This document shows positions 53,737 through 63,130 of a stretch of 64,000 nt of DNA, piece by piece. A program made the position numbers and the translations under genes. The notes beneath the pieces are model-generated. The model saw only the letters and a program-made list of their open reading frames with translations, did not search any database and was not told the DNA's origin. The stretch is from Pedobacter roseus. GTDB taxonomy: Bacteria > Bacteroidota > Bacteroidia > Sphingobacteriales > Sphingobacteriaceae. Numbering within the stretch: the stretch's first letter is position 1; every line of letters begins with the position of its first letter. The stretch is from assembly GCF_014395225.1 (NCBI RefSeq), contig NZ_CP060723.1:2108001-2172000 (forward strand), read 5' to 3'.

Positions 53737-53770
53737 AAAAAAGCGTTCCAGATAACCGGAACGCTTTTAA
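53737..53770. terminator. Bidirectional intrinsic terminator
   Basis: AAAAAAGCGTTCC pairs with GGAACGCTTTT around AGATAACC. It separates the convergent methyltransferase and Spy-like genes and has A- and T-runs suited to both. Confidence 0.85.
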
Positions 53771-53797
53771 AAATTAATTAATTACGCTTTATTTTAT

Positions 53798-54247
53798 CTA
53801 TCCTTGTGCAGGTGGATTAGAAACTACAGGTGCTTTATCTTTATTTCCTCTGCCCATTCCTTTTCTCATTTTCTCTCCTTTTTCTCTGGCTTCGGCGCGG
53901 AAAGCATCCATTTTAGTTTTTTGATCTGCAGTTAAAACAGCATCTATTTTAGCTTTTTGCTCATCCATTGCCGCTTTACGCTCTTTCATCTTGCCTTTCA
54001 TGTCGCCTTTGTCAGCAGATCTCCAGGTATCCATTTTCTTTGCGTTTTCCAACTCAATGGCATAGATCTTAGTTTTCTGATCGGCAGTTAAGCTTAACTG
54101 TTTTTCCAATCTTGCGGTTACTTTGTCTGCCCTTTGTTCTGCAGTCATTTTTGGCATTGGCCTTCTGGCATGCTTTGTTGTGTCTTGGGCAAATGCAGCG
54201 GTTAAACCCATTACTGCAATTGCGATTGTTAAAATTGCCTTTTTCAT
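53798..54247 (-). CDS. Spy/CpxP-like or DUF4890 periplasmic protein
   Basis: This 149-residue exported protein has a signal peptide (ends near AAFAQ) and a charged, helical mature part. Two LTADQKTK motifs (LSLTADQKTKIY and VLTADQKTKMD) recall the LTxxQ motif of Spy/CpxP chaperones; Bacteroidota members are often named DUF4890. The Met/Lys/Gly-rich end (KMRKGMGRGNKDK) is probably disordered. A role in metal or envelope-stress response is plausible for the family but not shown. Confidence 0.75.
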   Translation of the reverse strand: MKKAILTIAIAVMGLTAAFAQDTTKHARRPMPKMTAEQRADKVTARLEKQLSLTADQKTKIYAIELENAKKMDTWRSADKGDMKGKMKERKAAMDEQKAKIDAVLTADQKTKMDAFRAEAREKGEKMRKGMGRGNKDKAPVVSNPPAQG

Positions 54248-54326
54248 GTTATGTTTTTTTATGTGTTTGTTGAATTAATAGATACATAAAAACGCAAACG
54301 GTTTAATCGGCTCTTGTTAAAAAATG

Positions 54327-55103
54327 TTAATTTTTATTTAACTGCGAAATAGATTTCTGCATCTGGGCCATCATTTGCGTCAGGGTTTCCATGGTTGGAT
54401 CTGGTGCTGGTTCTGGCAAGGAGGTTGATATATAAGCTTTTGCCTTCCAGATTTCGAGAATATCTTCTGCCGCAATAGTATAAGGATCGTATACCTTATT
54501 ATCAGATATCAATTTCAAATCTTTATTTTCCCTGAAACGGTTGCCAGCTCTTTTATATACAACACCTTCGTTTTTACTGATGACGATGTAAGTTTCTCCG
54601 GTTTTTACTTCGTTCCAGTTGTCTAAATATTCACCGATAATCACACTGCCTGGCTGAACAGGTAACATACTATCGCCCATAATTTCAAAAGCCCTGAATG
54701 TACCCTGCCTCAAAGCAGCTAAAGGAAGCTGGAATTTAGGAAGATCGCTAATGTACTGTGGATCGGAGAAGCCGTTTAAATAACCCGCACTTGCTTTAAC
54801 AGGAACCAGTTCGATGTTCTCACGGTCGTTCTGATCTACTGAAATACTGAGTACGCGGAGGTTAGAACCCTGGCTTTTTGGCTTCGGTTTCCAGCTGTCG
54901 GATATTTTCTCATTAATGAATTCATCGATGGTCAGATCAAAATATTCTGCTATTTTTTTTAGTAAATCATATTTAGGTTCCGCCCGGTCTTCCTCATAAG
55001 CGCCGATAAGCGATCTTTTGATTTCCATAATATCAGCGAAATTCTGCTGTGTATGGCCTTTTTTCTTCCTGAGGTACTTTAAATTATTTGAAATATTCGA
55101 CAT
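54327..55103 (-). CDS. XRE-type repressor with LexA-like S24 peptidase domain
   Basis: This 258-residue protein has a Cro/C1 helix-turn-helix (6-60; HTQQNFADIMEIKRSLIGAYE) and a LexA/CI-like domain. The Ser-Lys dyad is Ser145 (EIMGDSMLP) and Lys184 (GVVYKRAGN), with a possible Ala106-Gly107 cleavage site (VKASAGYLN) ~39 residues before the Ser. Spacing fits RecA-stimulated self-cleavage. It is divergent from a small GIY-YIG protein gene, with repeated TAGTAAT boxes between them, and could repress both. Whether it is cleaved is not known. Confidence 0.9.
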   Translation of the reverse strand: MSNISNNLKYLRKKKGHTQQNFADIMEIKRSLIGAYEEDRAEPKYDLLKKIAEYFDLTIDEFINEKISDSWKPKPKSQGSNLRVLSISVDQNDRENIELVPVKASAGYLNGFSDPQYISDLPKFQLPLAALRQGTFRAFEIMGDSMLPVQPGSVIIGEYLDNWNEVKTGETYIVISKNEGVVYKRAGNRFRENKDLKLISDNKVYDPYTIAAEDILEIWKAKAYISTSLPEPAPDPTMETLTQMMAQMQKSISQLNKN

Positions 55104-55130
55104 AAAAATAAATTTTAAAATAAATTTGGA

Positions 55131-55174
55131 ATTACTAAAATAGTTAGTAATTTTATGCTCATAAAGTTAGTAAT
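55131..55174. promoter_or_regulatory. Candidate operator with three TAGTAAT half-sites
   Basis: ATTACTA (55131-55137) and TAGTAAT (55145-55151) form an inverted repeat, and a third TAGTAAT (55168-55174) repeats the second with the same AGT prefix. They lie between the XRE-S24 repressor gene and the GIY-YIG gene. Confidence 0.55.
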
Positions 55175-55236
55175 ATTATTTTGAATTGCAAGAACATATA
55201 CTAAATAGTTTAGTTTAAAATTTAAATACAAGATTG

Positions 55237-55587
55237 ATGAAAAAGTTTGTTTATATCGTTACCGACAGAAATCGTACAAGTATGCACGTGGGCATGAGCT
55301 CTGATTTGATTAAGACACTGGATTTCTATAAACAGATGCCAAACTTATTTTTTGATAGCGGACAGCAGTTAACCCGTTTGGTTTATTTTGAAGAGTTTAA
55401 AACTGAAGCGCAGGCATTGGTTCGCTTTAAATCGATCAGCAGGTTTACGCGTATGCAAAAAGAGCGTTTGGTAAGGTCTTGTAATCCTGACTGGATTGAT
55501 TTGACTATAGGCCTTGATTTCGAAAATATTCTTTTACATAGAAATATTACCAATCAGGTGAAACTGTCCTTCTCGAGTTTATCTTAG
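55237..55587 (+). CDS. Small GIY-YIG nuclease family protein
   Basis: This 116-residue protein starts at ATG 55237 (MKKFVYIVTDRNRTSMHVGMSSDL). It is a minimal GIY-YIG domain: VYIV matches the first GIY motif and HVGMSSDL the second (HVG replaces YIG), followed by helix KTLDFYKQMP and KTEAQALVRFKSISRFTRMQK with the conserved Arg/Glu region. Such short proteins are common in Bacteroidota; nuclease activity is uncertain. It is divergent from the LexA-like repressor, which probably controls it through the TAGTAAT boxes, hinting at a DNA-damage link. Confidence 0.8.
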   Translation: MKKFVYIVTDRNRTSMHVGMSSDLIKTLDFYKQMPNLFFDSGQQLTRLVYFEEFKTEAQALVRFKSISRFTRMQKERLVRSCNPDWIDLTIGLDFENILLHRNITNQVKLSFSSLS

Positions 55588-55655
55588 TTAATATTAAGTT
55601 TAATAAGGTTGAACAATAGAAGATTACAATGAAAGAAGTAGTGATGTATAAAATT

Positions 55656-55703
55656 AATGCTTGAATGATCGGTTCTATTAGAGTTTCCAATCATTCAAGC
55701 ATT
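55656..55703. other. Strong hairpin in the convergent gap 55588-55862
   Basis: AATGCTTGAATGAT (55656-55669) and ATCATTCAAGCATT (55690-55703) are a perfect 14-bp inverted repeat with a 20-nt loop. There is no T-run after the stem. No gene is seen in this 275-bp gap. Confidence 0.6.
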
Positions 55704-55862
55704 TGATAATACCTTGATATAGGTAATTTGAGCTTTTTAAAAGATTATTGGCGAATGAGTAGGTTATCATTTATTCACCACCTAAGAATAGCTGACTTCA
55801 TATAACTTTACAACATTTCAACTTTCTAACCCTTAGACCTGTAAGCCAATAATTCAGCCTCT

Positions 55863-58800
55863 CTACCACCCAGGAGCGAAGGTTAAACCAAAAACTCCGG
55901 TTTTAACATCTTTTCTTTGAAAAGGGATCGCATAGTAAGGTTCTAATACAAAGTAGCCAAAAACATTTACCCTTAAGGATATACCAACACTCATTGCCGG
56001 TACACGTTCTGTGGTAGCCTGATAGGTAACAGGATTTCCTTTGGTATCTAAAACTGGTGCGCCCTTGCTATCTAATAAAGTCTCTGTAGTGTAAGTTGGC
56101 TCGCTTTTAAACTTCACTTTGGTATCGTTGGTCCAGGCTAAACCTGCATCAAAGAATAAGTTGAGATCTGAAAATAATAACTTAGATGGAATTGCTGCCA
56201 ACTTTTTAGGACCTGTAAATGGCAAGCGTACTTCAAAATTGAAGACAGCTATTTTACTACCTGCCAATTGATTGATGTCAAATGATTCTGATGATTGAGC
56301 TGACGTATTTTTATAAATCGAGTTCGATTCGTAACCCCGGATGAGGTAAGGATAACCCACATACATCGGATAAAGTCTGTCGGCATCTTTACCAATTCTT
56401 AAGGTATTGTAACTTCTCACGGCAAAAGTTACTGGCTTAGCTCTCCAATATTTACGCAGATCGGCTGTTACACCTGCGAAATTATAAGTGCCAAAATATT
56501 TTTCTCCACTTACACGGTATCTATAACCATCAAGAGGGCCTGTTAAGCCAAAAATAGAATTATCACCAACAAAACCGGCATTCAATTGATAAAGGGTAAA
56601 TGAACTTAATGGAATACCAATCGCATCTGCAGCAACATCGTTAGCAACCCTGCTTTTGTCTGAGCCGATATAATAACCGTTCGCATCGTAATAATTGCTA
56701 TATCTGTCAACACGGTAACTGTAATGCGAAAATGCTCCGCCCAATTCAAAACGGTGTATTTTACTAAATGGATAAGCGCCAAAAACCTGAAACTGGTCTT
56801 CAAAAGTTCTCACGATATCTGTTCTATCTACCTGTGCTTTGGTGGTTTTATTATCGCCATTTGGAATATCTTCATAACCATAAGATCTGAATCCTGATAC
56901 ATACGGGATGTGCGAAATGGCTGCTCCCCAGTTGATCCTGCTTTTTTGATTGATGTATCCTACCAATCCACCGAAATCATAAATTTCTCCATTAACGGAT
57001 AAGTTTGCGATAATCTGATTGGTGCCTAATATATCGCTGAACATTCCCACAATACCTCCGGAAACACCTGTTCCGAAACGGCTGGTAGAAACGCCAACAC
57101 CGCTGTTTGCCAGGTAATCTAATCTGAATTTTGGTCTGTATGGAACTGTTCTCATCGAATCGGCTACGATTTTTTCGAATCGGTCGAAGTTATTCAGGTT
57201 GGAATTGATGATATTTACTCCTATGTTTTCCATAGGAGGGAGGATTGCGGCATCAAAGTTTTCTTCACGATTACCAATGCGTTTGGCCTTGAAGCTGCTC
57301 AATTTGGCATTATATAAGGTATAACGCTGGTAACGGTAATAGCTGTATACAATATCATCGGTTGTGGAAACCGATATGGCTGGTGAAAACTCGGTAATTC
57401 CACTGATACCGGTAAAGTAATCGGTTAACTGATCAACCGTATTATCAGCGAAATTGTATTTATATAAATTTCTGAAACCATCTCTGTTAGACAGGAAATA
57501 GATATTCTGACTGTTTGCAGAAAATTGTGCATTTAAGTTATTTGCTCCTGGAAAAACATCAAGATTACTCACTGTTTTAGAGGCAATATCGTATACTGCT
57601 AAGTTAATGGGTAATACAGCATTGATTACATTTGCCTGAATTGCAGCTCTATCTGATGAAAACACGAGTTTTTTACCATCAGGAGAATAACTAGGTGCAT
57701 AATCAGAATATACATCATCGGTAATTTGTGTTACTGCTTTGGTATCGAGGTTGTAAGAGAAAATATCACTTTGTCCTTCAACCATTCCCGAAAATGCGAT
57801 ATCTTTTCCATTTGGAGACCAGGTTAAATTACCAAATTGCTGCACCTGTGCCATTGGCGTTTGAGAAACAGTATTACCATTGGCTACGTTGATGATCATC
57901 ATCTGGTTTTTACCCTGGCTGAAAATACTGAAGGCAAACTGTTTACTATCCGGCGACCATGCCCCGGCAGATTCGATAAAGTTAAAATCATCAATGTGAC
58001 CATTGGATATCTGACTGCTTAATTTCCTGATGATGCGCCCTGTTTTTGCATCTGCAAGGAACAGATCGATGCCAAAAAGATCTTTTTCAGACATAAAAGC
58101 CAGGTATTTTCCATCAGGACTAAGGGCAGGGGCAACATTCATATTTCCTGCATTCTTATTATCGATGATTTTCGTACCTGTAATTTTAATCTGAGAACTA
58201 TCCGCTTTTAACATCGGTTTATAATGTGCATCGATGGAGTTTTTCCAAAGACCAGACAATGTTTTATCATCGTAACCAAATGTATATCGGATGGCATTTT
58301 CGTAGCCATATTTTGCGGTGTTCTTGAATAATGGAACAATGGTAGTATCTCCATATTGCGAACCGATATAAGTCCAAAAAGCCTGACCATAACGGTAAGG
58401 AAAGTATTTGTTGGAGTTGGTTAAGTCTTTTAGAGAAGGAATATCACGATTCAACATGGCATCGCGCATCCACATGGAAGTGAAGGCATCTTTTTTACCA
58501 ATAGAAAGGTATTCGGCCATCCCTTCAACCATCCATAAGGGAGTTTGTCCAACATTTTCTAAACTGATCGAATCTTTCTCTAATAAAAGGTGATATTGAA
58601 AGGCATGGACCAACTCGTGACCTAAAACGTGCCTGGTTTGACTGTTCAACTCCATGACAGGCATAATTACCCTGTTTTTCAGCGCTTCGGTAACCCCACC
58701 TGTACCAATGCCGATTTCTCCGTTAAGTACCGTTGTTTGTTGGAAATCAGGATGGTTATTGTATAAAATAATTGGATTTTTCTTTAAAAAAGTATCTCTA

Positions 58801-59036
58801 AAAACCTCCTGATGCATTTTGTACCAGGTTTCGGCATCCTGCGAAAAGCGTTTTAAAAGTTTCTCGTTTTTAATGTAATAGTAAATTTCGAAATGGGGTG
58901 TTTGTAAAACTTTAAAATCAAGTGTTTTATACCTCACCTTATTTTGACCGAAATATTGTGCTTTAACAGAAAAAGAAAGAATAAGCAACAGCAATAAGGA
59001 ACAATACCGCTTTAATAAAGTAGAGCCTTTTTTCAT
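55863..59036 (-). CDS. Outer-membrane protein: peptidase-like domain, TolB-like propeller and Omp85-type barrel
   Basis: This 1057-residue exported protein has a signal peptide (ends near VKAQ, residue 27). Residues ~40-250 look like a gluzincin-type peptidase domain with HELVH (His140-His144) and a downstream WMVEGMAEYLS (Glu171). Residues ~280-600 hold TolB/PD40-like repeats (APALSPDGKYLAFMSE, GAWSPDSKQFAFS, TWSPNGKDIAFSG). Residues ~640-1057 form an Omp85/surface-antigen-like beta-barrel. The layout occurs in Bacteroidota as a 'BamA/TamA family' protein. It may process or transport outer-membrane or surface proteins. Catalysis is unproven. Confidence 0.85.
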   Translation of the reverse strand: MKKGSTLLKRYCSLLLLLILSFSVKAQYFGQNKVRYKTLDFKVLQTPHFEIYYYIKNEKLLKRFSQDAETWYKMHQEVFRDTFLKKNPIILYNNHPDFQQTTVLNGEIGIGTGGVTEALKNRVIMPVMELNSQTRHVLGHELVHAFQYHLLLEKDSISLENVGQTPLWMVEGMAEYLSIGKKDAFTSMWMRDAMLNRDIPSLKDLTNSNKYFPYRYGQAFWTYIGSQYGDTTIVPLFKNTAKYGYENAIRYTFGYDDKTLSGLWKNSIDAHYKPMLKADSSQIKITGTKIIDNKNAGNMNVAPALSPDGKYLAFMSEKDLFGIDLFLADAKTGRIIRKLSSQISNGHIDDFNFIESAGAWSPDSKQFAFSIFSQGKNQMMIINVANGNTVSQTPMAQVQQFGNLTWSPNGKDIAFSGMVEGQSDIFSYNLDTKAVTQITDDVYSDYAPSYSPDGKKLVFSSDRAAIQANVINAVLPINLAVYDIASKTVSNLDVFPGANNLNAQFSANSQNIYFLSNRDGFRNLYKYNFADNTVDQLTDYFTGISGITEFSPAISVSTTDDIVYSYYRYQRYTLYNAKLSSFKAKRIGNREENFDAAILPPMENIGVNIINSNLNNFDRFEKIVADSMRTVPYRPKFRLDYLANSGVGVSTSRFGTGVSGGIVGMFSDILGTNQIIANLSVNGEIYDFGGLVGYINQKSRINWGAAISHIPYVSGFRSYGYEDIPNGDNKTTKAQVDRTDIVRTFEDQFQVFGAYPFSKIHRFELGGAFSHYSYRVDRYSNYYDANGYYIGSDKSRVANDVAADAIGIPLSSFTLYQLNAGFVGDNSIFGLTGPLDGYRYRVSGEKYFGTYNFAGVTADLRKYWRAKPVTFAVRSYNTLRIGKDADRLYPMYVGYPYLIRGYESNSIYKNTSAQSSESFDINQLAGSKIAVFNFEVRLPFTGPKKLAAIPSKLLFSDLNLFFDAGLAWTNDTKVKFKSEPTYTTETLLDSKGAPVLDTKGNPVTYQATTERVPAMSVGISLRVNVFGYFVLEPYYAIPFQRKDVKTGVFGLTFAPGW

Positions 59037-59152
59037 ATATATGGTTTTAGTAATGTTTGTTCAATAATTTACAAAAATGAAAAGGTAAAAATCCGGAAAT
59101 AAAAATAGCAATAGTTTAAAAGACTATTAAAAATTTAACACTTTTTAAAATT

Positions 59153-59179
59153 TCACTACCTGTTTTACACAAGTAGTGA
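59153..59179 (-). terminator. Weak hairpin downstream of the PBP1A gene
   Basis: TCACTAC (59153-59159) pairs with GTAGTGA (59173-59179). On the minus strand it follows the PBP1A stop by ~30 bp and leads into AAATTTT. The T-run is poor. Confidence 0.4.
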
Positions 59180-59208
59180 GCTATTTTGGTTTATTTCGGT
59201 CCGAAAAA

Positions 59209-61665
59209 CTATTGTTGATTGTTATTCTCGTTTTTCTTTCTTTCCTTTTCTTCCTGACGTTGTTTTCTCCTTAGTTCACGTTCTTCTTTTCTGGTTAGCG
59301 GAACAGTAGGGGTAACAGGATTTTGAGCAGGCTCTGTTTTCTTTTCTTCTTTTTTAACTTCAGGTTCATTGTTTACCGGTTCGGTAGTAACGGGTACTTC
59401 GGTAGGAACGGTAAAATCAGTAGAATCAACCGTTACACTGTCTGTTGATGTGGTGTCCCTGATAATTCTTGGACTAGGGCAATTGTAAGTGCGGGTAATA
59501 TCAACTGTTGCTTTAGGGAAGGGTCCGTAAGTATAGCCTGATTTCGGATCGAGGTAAACTTTTTCCATAAACTTTGCAAAAATTGGCAGGGCAGTTCTCG
59601 ATCCTTCGCCTTGCTCTCCATTTTTAAAGTGGGCTGTCCTTTCGTCACAACCAACCCAAACACCCGTTACCAGATCTTTGGTTAGGCCCATGTACCAGGC
59701 ATCAACATAATCAGAAGAAGTACCGGTTTTACCACCAATCTGGTTGTTTTTCTTAAACAGGTTAGGCCATTCCCACAAGGCTTGTGAAGTACCCTCTGGT
59801 TCTTCCATACCACCACGGAACATGTACGTCATTAACCAGGCAATTTCTTCAGTTAAAACACGCTTGGTTTTTGGCTTAAATTCGTCAATTATGTTATTGT
59901 CCTGGTCGGTAATTTTTTCTACCAATATGGGATCGGTTTTAATCCCTTTATTCATGAAAGTAGCATAGGCTTTTACCATTTCGTAAACGCTAACATCGTT
60001 TGAACCTAAACTTACTGATGGAACAGATTCCAAATGACTGTCAATACCACATTCGTGCGCATATTTAACCACATTATCCCAACCCACCTTTTCGGTAACC
60101 TGTGCGGTAATGGTATTCACCGATTTTGCCATTGCCCAACGCAAACTCATTTCGCGGTAAGAAACACTGTAATCGGCATTTTTAGGCTCCCAGTATTTGG
60201 TCTGGCCCTTATCCTGATAAGCAATTTTAACCGGTTTATCAGTAAATTTATCGCAAGGGCTCATGCCTTGTTCCAAGGCAGTTAAATAGGCAAAAGGTTT
60301 AAATGTAGATCCTGCCTGGCGTTTAGCCTGATTAACGTGATCGTATTTGAAAAATTTATGATCGATGCCGCCCACCCAAACTTTAATTTTTCCGCTGGCA
60401 GGTTCCATGGTCATCATACCCGTATTCATGATTTTTCCGTAATAACGGATAGAATCTAAAGTAGAAAACAAAGTATCGCGATCACCTTTATAAGTGAAAA
60501 TCTGCATCCTTTTCTTTTTGTTGAAATAGGCTTTAACAGAATCTGGATTATTCGGAAATTTCTTTTGTAAAAGGGCATAAATAGGCAGGTTTTTCATTGC
60601 TCTATCCGGATAATCGACTTTTTGTTTTTCAGAGTCGTACCATGGATCTTCATTGCCCCAAACACTATAGAACCTACGCTGTAAAATCCTCATTTCATCA
60701 GCAACAGCTTCTTCGGCATATCCCTGGAGTCTTGAATCGATAGTAGTATAAATTTTCAGGCCATCTTCGTAAAGATCGTAACCATTATCAGTGCACCATT
60801 TTTCGAGGTATTTGGCCACTGCAGCTCTTAAATAAGAGTCACCATCGCTACCATCCTGCATTTTACCCTCTTTTAATTTGATTGGTTCTTTTGATAATTC
60901 GGCTAAACTATCCTTGCTCAGGTATTTGTATTTATTCATCTGTGCAAGTACCACATTTCTTCTTTCCAGTGCCTTTGCTGGGTTTTTGGTAGGATTATAT
61001 AAGGTCGTACCCTTCAACATTCCCACAAGCATGGCTGCATCGGTTGTGGATAAATCTTTGGCTTCTTTATCGAAATAAATCCGGCTGGCCGTTTTTATTC
61101 CGTAGGTATTGTTACCAAAAGAAACGGTATTGAGGTACATCGTAATGATGTCGTTTTTTGAATAATTAGCCTCCAGTTTTACTGCGGTCTGCCACTCTTT
61201 CAGTTTTACAATCAATGTTCTTATCAAAGGAATTTTGATTAACAATCCCTGCGATTTATTATAACGTGTACGGTAAAGGTTTTTTGCCAATTGTTGGGTA
61301 ATGGTACTGGCACCGCCATCTTTACCTAAGCCTATAACGGCTCGGCCCACTGCCTGCACATCAATACCCCAATGTTTGTAAAAACGTACATCTTCTGTGG
61401 CTACCAATGCCTGTATTACACTAGGTGCAATTTCTTCATAGTTTACCGGGGTCCTGTTCTCTTTAAAGTACCGTCCGATGAGTTTTCCATCAGCAGTGTA
61501 AAGTTCTGAACCTACACGAAGGGTAGGCGCTTTGATATCGTGAACACTTGGAGAATAGCCAAACAACCATAAAAAATTTAGCTGAAGCGCAGAAAAGAAA
61601 ATTATTATAAAAAATAAAAATATGGCAGAATAACGTAAGTACTTGTTTTTTATCTCTTTAAACAT
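59209..61665 (-). CDS. Penicillin-binding protein 1A (bifunctional class A PBP)
   Basis: This 818-residue inner-membrane enzyme builds peptidoglycan. After a TM anchor (~12-33) the GT51 glycosyltransferase shows VATEDVRFYKHWGID and GASTITQQLAKNLY. The transpeptidase has STFKPFAYL (SxxK Ser), SVN (AKSVNTI) and KTGTSSDYVDAW. Between them lie Bacteroidota-type linker sequences. The C-terminal ~75 residues are a charged, low-complexity Lys/Glu/Arg/Asn tail. It is a single gene; the Omp85-like gene follows 172 bp downstream on the same strand. Confidence 0.94.
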   Translation of the reverse strand: MFKEIKNKYLRYSAIFLFFIIIFFSALQLNFLWLFGYSPSVHDIKAPTLRVGSELYTADGKLIGRYFKENRTPVNYEEIAPSVIQALVATEDVRFYKHWGIDVQAVGRAVIGLGKDGGASTITQQLAKNLYRTRYNKSQGLLIKIPLIRTLIVKLKEWQTAVKLEANYSKNDIITMYLNTVSFGNNTYGIKTASRIYFDKEAKDLSTTDAAMLVGMLKGTTLYNPTKNPAKALERRNVVLAQMNKYKYLSKDSLAELSKEPIKLKEGKMQDGSDGDSYLRAAVAKYLEKWCTDNGYDLYEDGLKIYTTIDSRLQGYAEEAVADEMRILQRRFYSVWGNEDPWYDSEKQKVDYPDRAMKNLPIYALLQKKFPNNPDSVKAYFNKKKRMQIFTYKGDRDTLFSTLDSIRYYGKIMNTGMMTMEPASGKIKVWVGGIDHKFFKYDHVNQAKRQAGSTFKPFAYLTALEQGMSPCDKFTDKPVKIAYQDKGQTKYWEPKNADYSVSYREMSLRWAMAKSVNTITAQVTEKVGWDNVVKYAHECGIDSHLESVPSVSLGSNDVSVYEMVKAYATFMNKGIKTDPILVEKITDQDNNIIDEFKPKTKRVLTEEIAWLMTYMFRGGMEEPEGTSQALWEWPNLFKKNNQIGGKTGTSSDYVDAWYMGLTKDLVTGVWVGCDERTAHFKNGEQGEGSRTALPIFAKFMEKVYLDPKSGYTYGPFPKATVDITRTYNCPSPRIIRDTTSTDSVTVDSTDFTVPTEVPVTTEPVNNEPEVKKEEKKTEPAQNPVTPTVPLTRKEERELRRKQRQEEKERKKNENNNQQ

Positions 61666-61801
61666 ATTGGATAAGGTAATCTTTAGGTAATTGCTGTGGC
61701 GTTAAATATAAAAAACTCTATATGCAAATTAACGTATTTAATTTACTTATTTTTTAGTTCTATATTTAAATTACAGATGCATCGATTTATCTAAATAATA
61801 C

Positions 61802-62686
61802 ATGATTATGAAAAACGAATTTAAAGGCTTAATTGTACAGGGAGATAAGAAGTTTTCCTTAAAAAATCATAAAACGTACTTTACCGGCGATTACAATAAA
61901 GAAAAAGCAAAAGATGCCTTAGTAAATTCGAAAATAGAGCTTAACCACCTGCAGGAAAAATTGTATGCATCAGGAAAGCATTCGGTACTGATTATCTTTC
62001 AGGCAATGGATGCGGCAGGTAAAGACAGTGCTATTGAACATGTGATGAGCGGATTAAATCCGCAGGGATGTCAGGTATACAGTTTTAAAGTGCCTACCTC
62101 TAAAGAATATGAACATGATTTTTTATGGAGGCATTATAAAGCCTTGCCTGAACGTGGAAGGATCGGTATCCATAACCGTTCTCATTATGAGAATGTTTTG
62201 GTCTGCAAAGTACATCCCGAATATATTTTGAGTGAAAACATTCCGGGTTTTACGGAAGTAAAAAAGGTTAATAAAGATTTTTGGCAACAACGTTATAAAA
62301 GCATCAAAAACTTTGAGGATCATTTAACCGCTAACGGAACAGTGATTCTGAAATTCTTTTTAAATGTGAGTAAAGAGGAGCAAAAAGAACGCTTTTTAGA
62401 GCGTATAGAGGATCCTACAAAAAACTGGAAATTTTCTTCAGGAGATATTAAGGAAAGGGCTTTGTGGGATAAATATATGGATGCTTATGAAGATGCGATC
62501 AATGCAACAAGTACAGAAGAATTACCCTGGCACATTATACCGGCCGATAAAAAATGGTTTGCCCGTTTGGCCATTAGTGAGATTATCGTCGATAAATTAA
62601 AAAGTTTAGATCTTAAATTTCCTGTATTGGGTGAAGATGAAACAGCTAAATTGAGTGAAACCAAGAGTATTTTGCTAAGTGAATAA
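61802..62686 (+). CDS. PPK2 family polyphosphate kinase
   Basis: This 294-residue protein is a single-domain PPK2 with Walker A in FQAMDAAGKDSAIEHVMSGL and the Walker B-like block GRIGIHNRSHYENVLV, where His-Asn-Arg-Ser-His replaces the common FDRSWYN. The lid region KVHPEYIL and the C-terminal WHIIPADKKWFARLAIS are typical. It uses polyphosphate to phosphorylate nucleotides (class III members act on AMP and ADP); the class cannot be fixed here. A second Met (61808) is an alternative start. With ppk1 and ppx at 14.3-17.3 kb it completes a polyphosphate cycle. Confidence 0.92.
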   Translation: MIMKNEFKGLIVQGDKKFSLKNHKTYFTGDYNKEKAKDALVNSKIELNHLQEKLYASGKHSVLIIFQAMDAAGKDSAIEHVMSGLNPQGCQVYSFKVPTSKEYEHDFLWRHYKALPERGRIGIHNRSHYENVLVCKVHPEYILSENIPGFTEVKKVNKDFWQQRYKSIKNFEDHLTANGTVILKFFLNVSKEEQKERFLERIEDPTKNWKFSSGDIKERALWDKYMDAYEDAINATSTEELPWHIIPADKKWFARLAISEIIVDKLKSLDLKFPVLGEDETAKLSETKSILLSE

Positions 62687-62690
62687 AAAA

Positions 62691-63084
62691 ATGCAGGTCT
62701 ATAAGCCGGGTTCTGTTTCCTGATTGCTCAGGCTTCTATCATTTATCCACTATAAACGTTGCCGTTTATCTCTAACGACCTACCCACTAACATCGGACGG
62801 GCAGCCCTTTATCCCGACATAAAGTTGGGATGTTAGCCTATTTGGTCTTTCAACTCCCGGGGTTTACAAACCACTGCAGTCGCCTGCAATGCTCGTGCGC
62901 TCTTACCGCACGTTTTCACCCTTACCACAACATAAAGTCGGGGCGGTATATTTTCTGCTGCACTAATCCGTAATTCAGGTTTTCATTCCTGAACCCCTTT
63001 CCGTTAGAAAGCGGGATGCCCTGCGTTGCCCGGACTTTCCTCTCTCCCGGTTTTACCCGAAACAGCGATAGAACAACCTGCATT
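62691..63084 (-). ncRNA. rnpB: RNase P RNA (class A)
   Basis: Read on the minus strand the RNA starts near AAAATGCAGG and ends with AGACCTGCAT, which pair as stem P1. Signature blocks are GGAGAGAGGAAAGTCCGGGC near the 5' end (P4/J strands), a region with ACAGAA...GGCTTATAGACC at the 3' end, and CCCCGGGAGTTGAAAG in the centre. Length is ~394 nt, in the normal range. It is the catalytic RNA that matures tRNA 5' ends. Several of the stems (for example CCCGACATAAAGTTGGG) are visible directly. It is convergent with ppk2 and upstream of the toxin-antitoxin pair. Confidence 0.95.
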
Positions 63085-63089
63085 TTGCG

Positions 63090-63122
63090 CAAAGATGGTG
63101 TTTTTATTCAAAAGATCACAAT
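63090..63122 (-). promoter_or_regulatory. Candidate rnpB promoter
   Basis: On the minus strand, ATTG (63119-63122) is followed after 21 bp by CATCTTTG (63090-63097), one mismatch from TAnnTTTG. The RNA 5' end is placed ~7 bp downstream, which fits a Bacteroidota -33/-7 promoter. Confidence 0.55.
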
Positions 63123-63130
63123 TATGGTTC

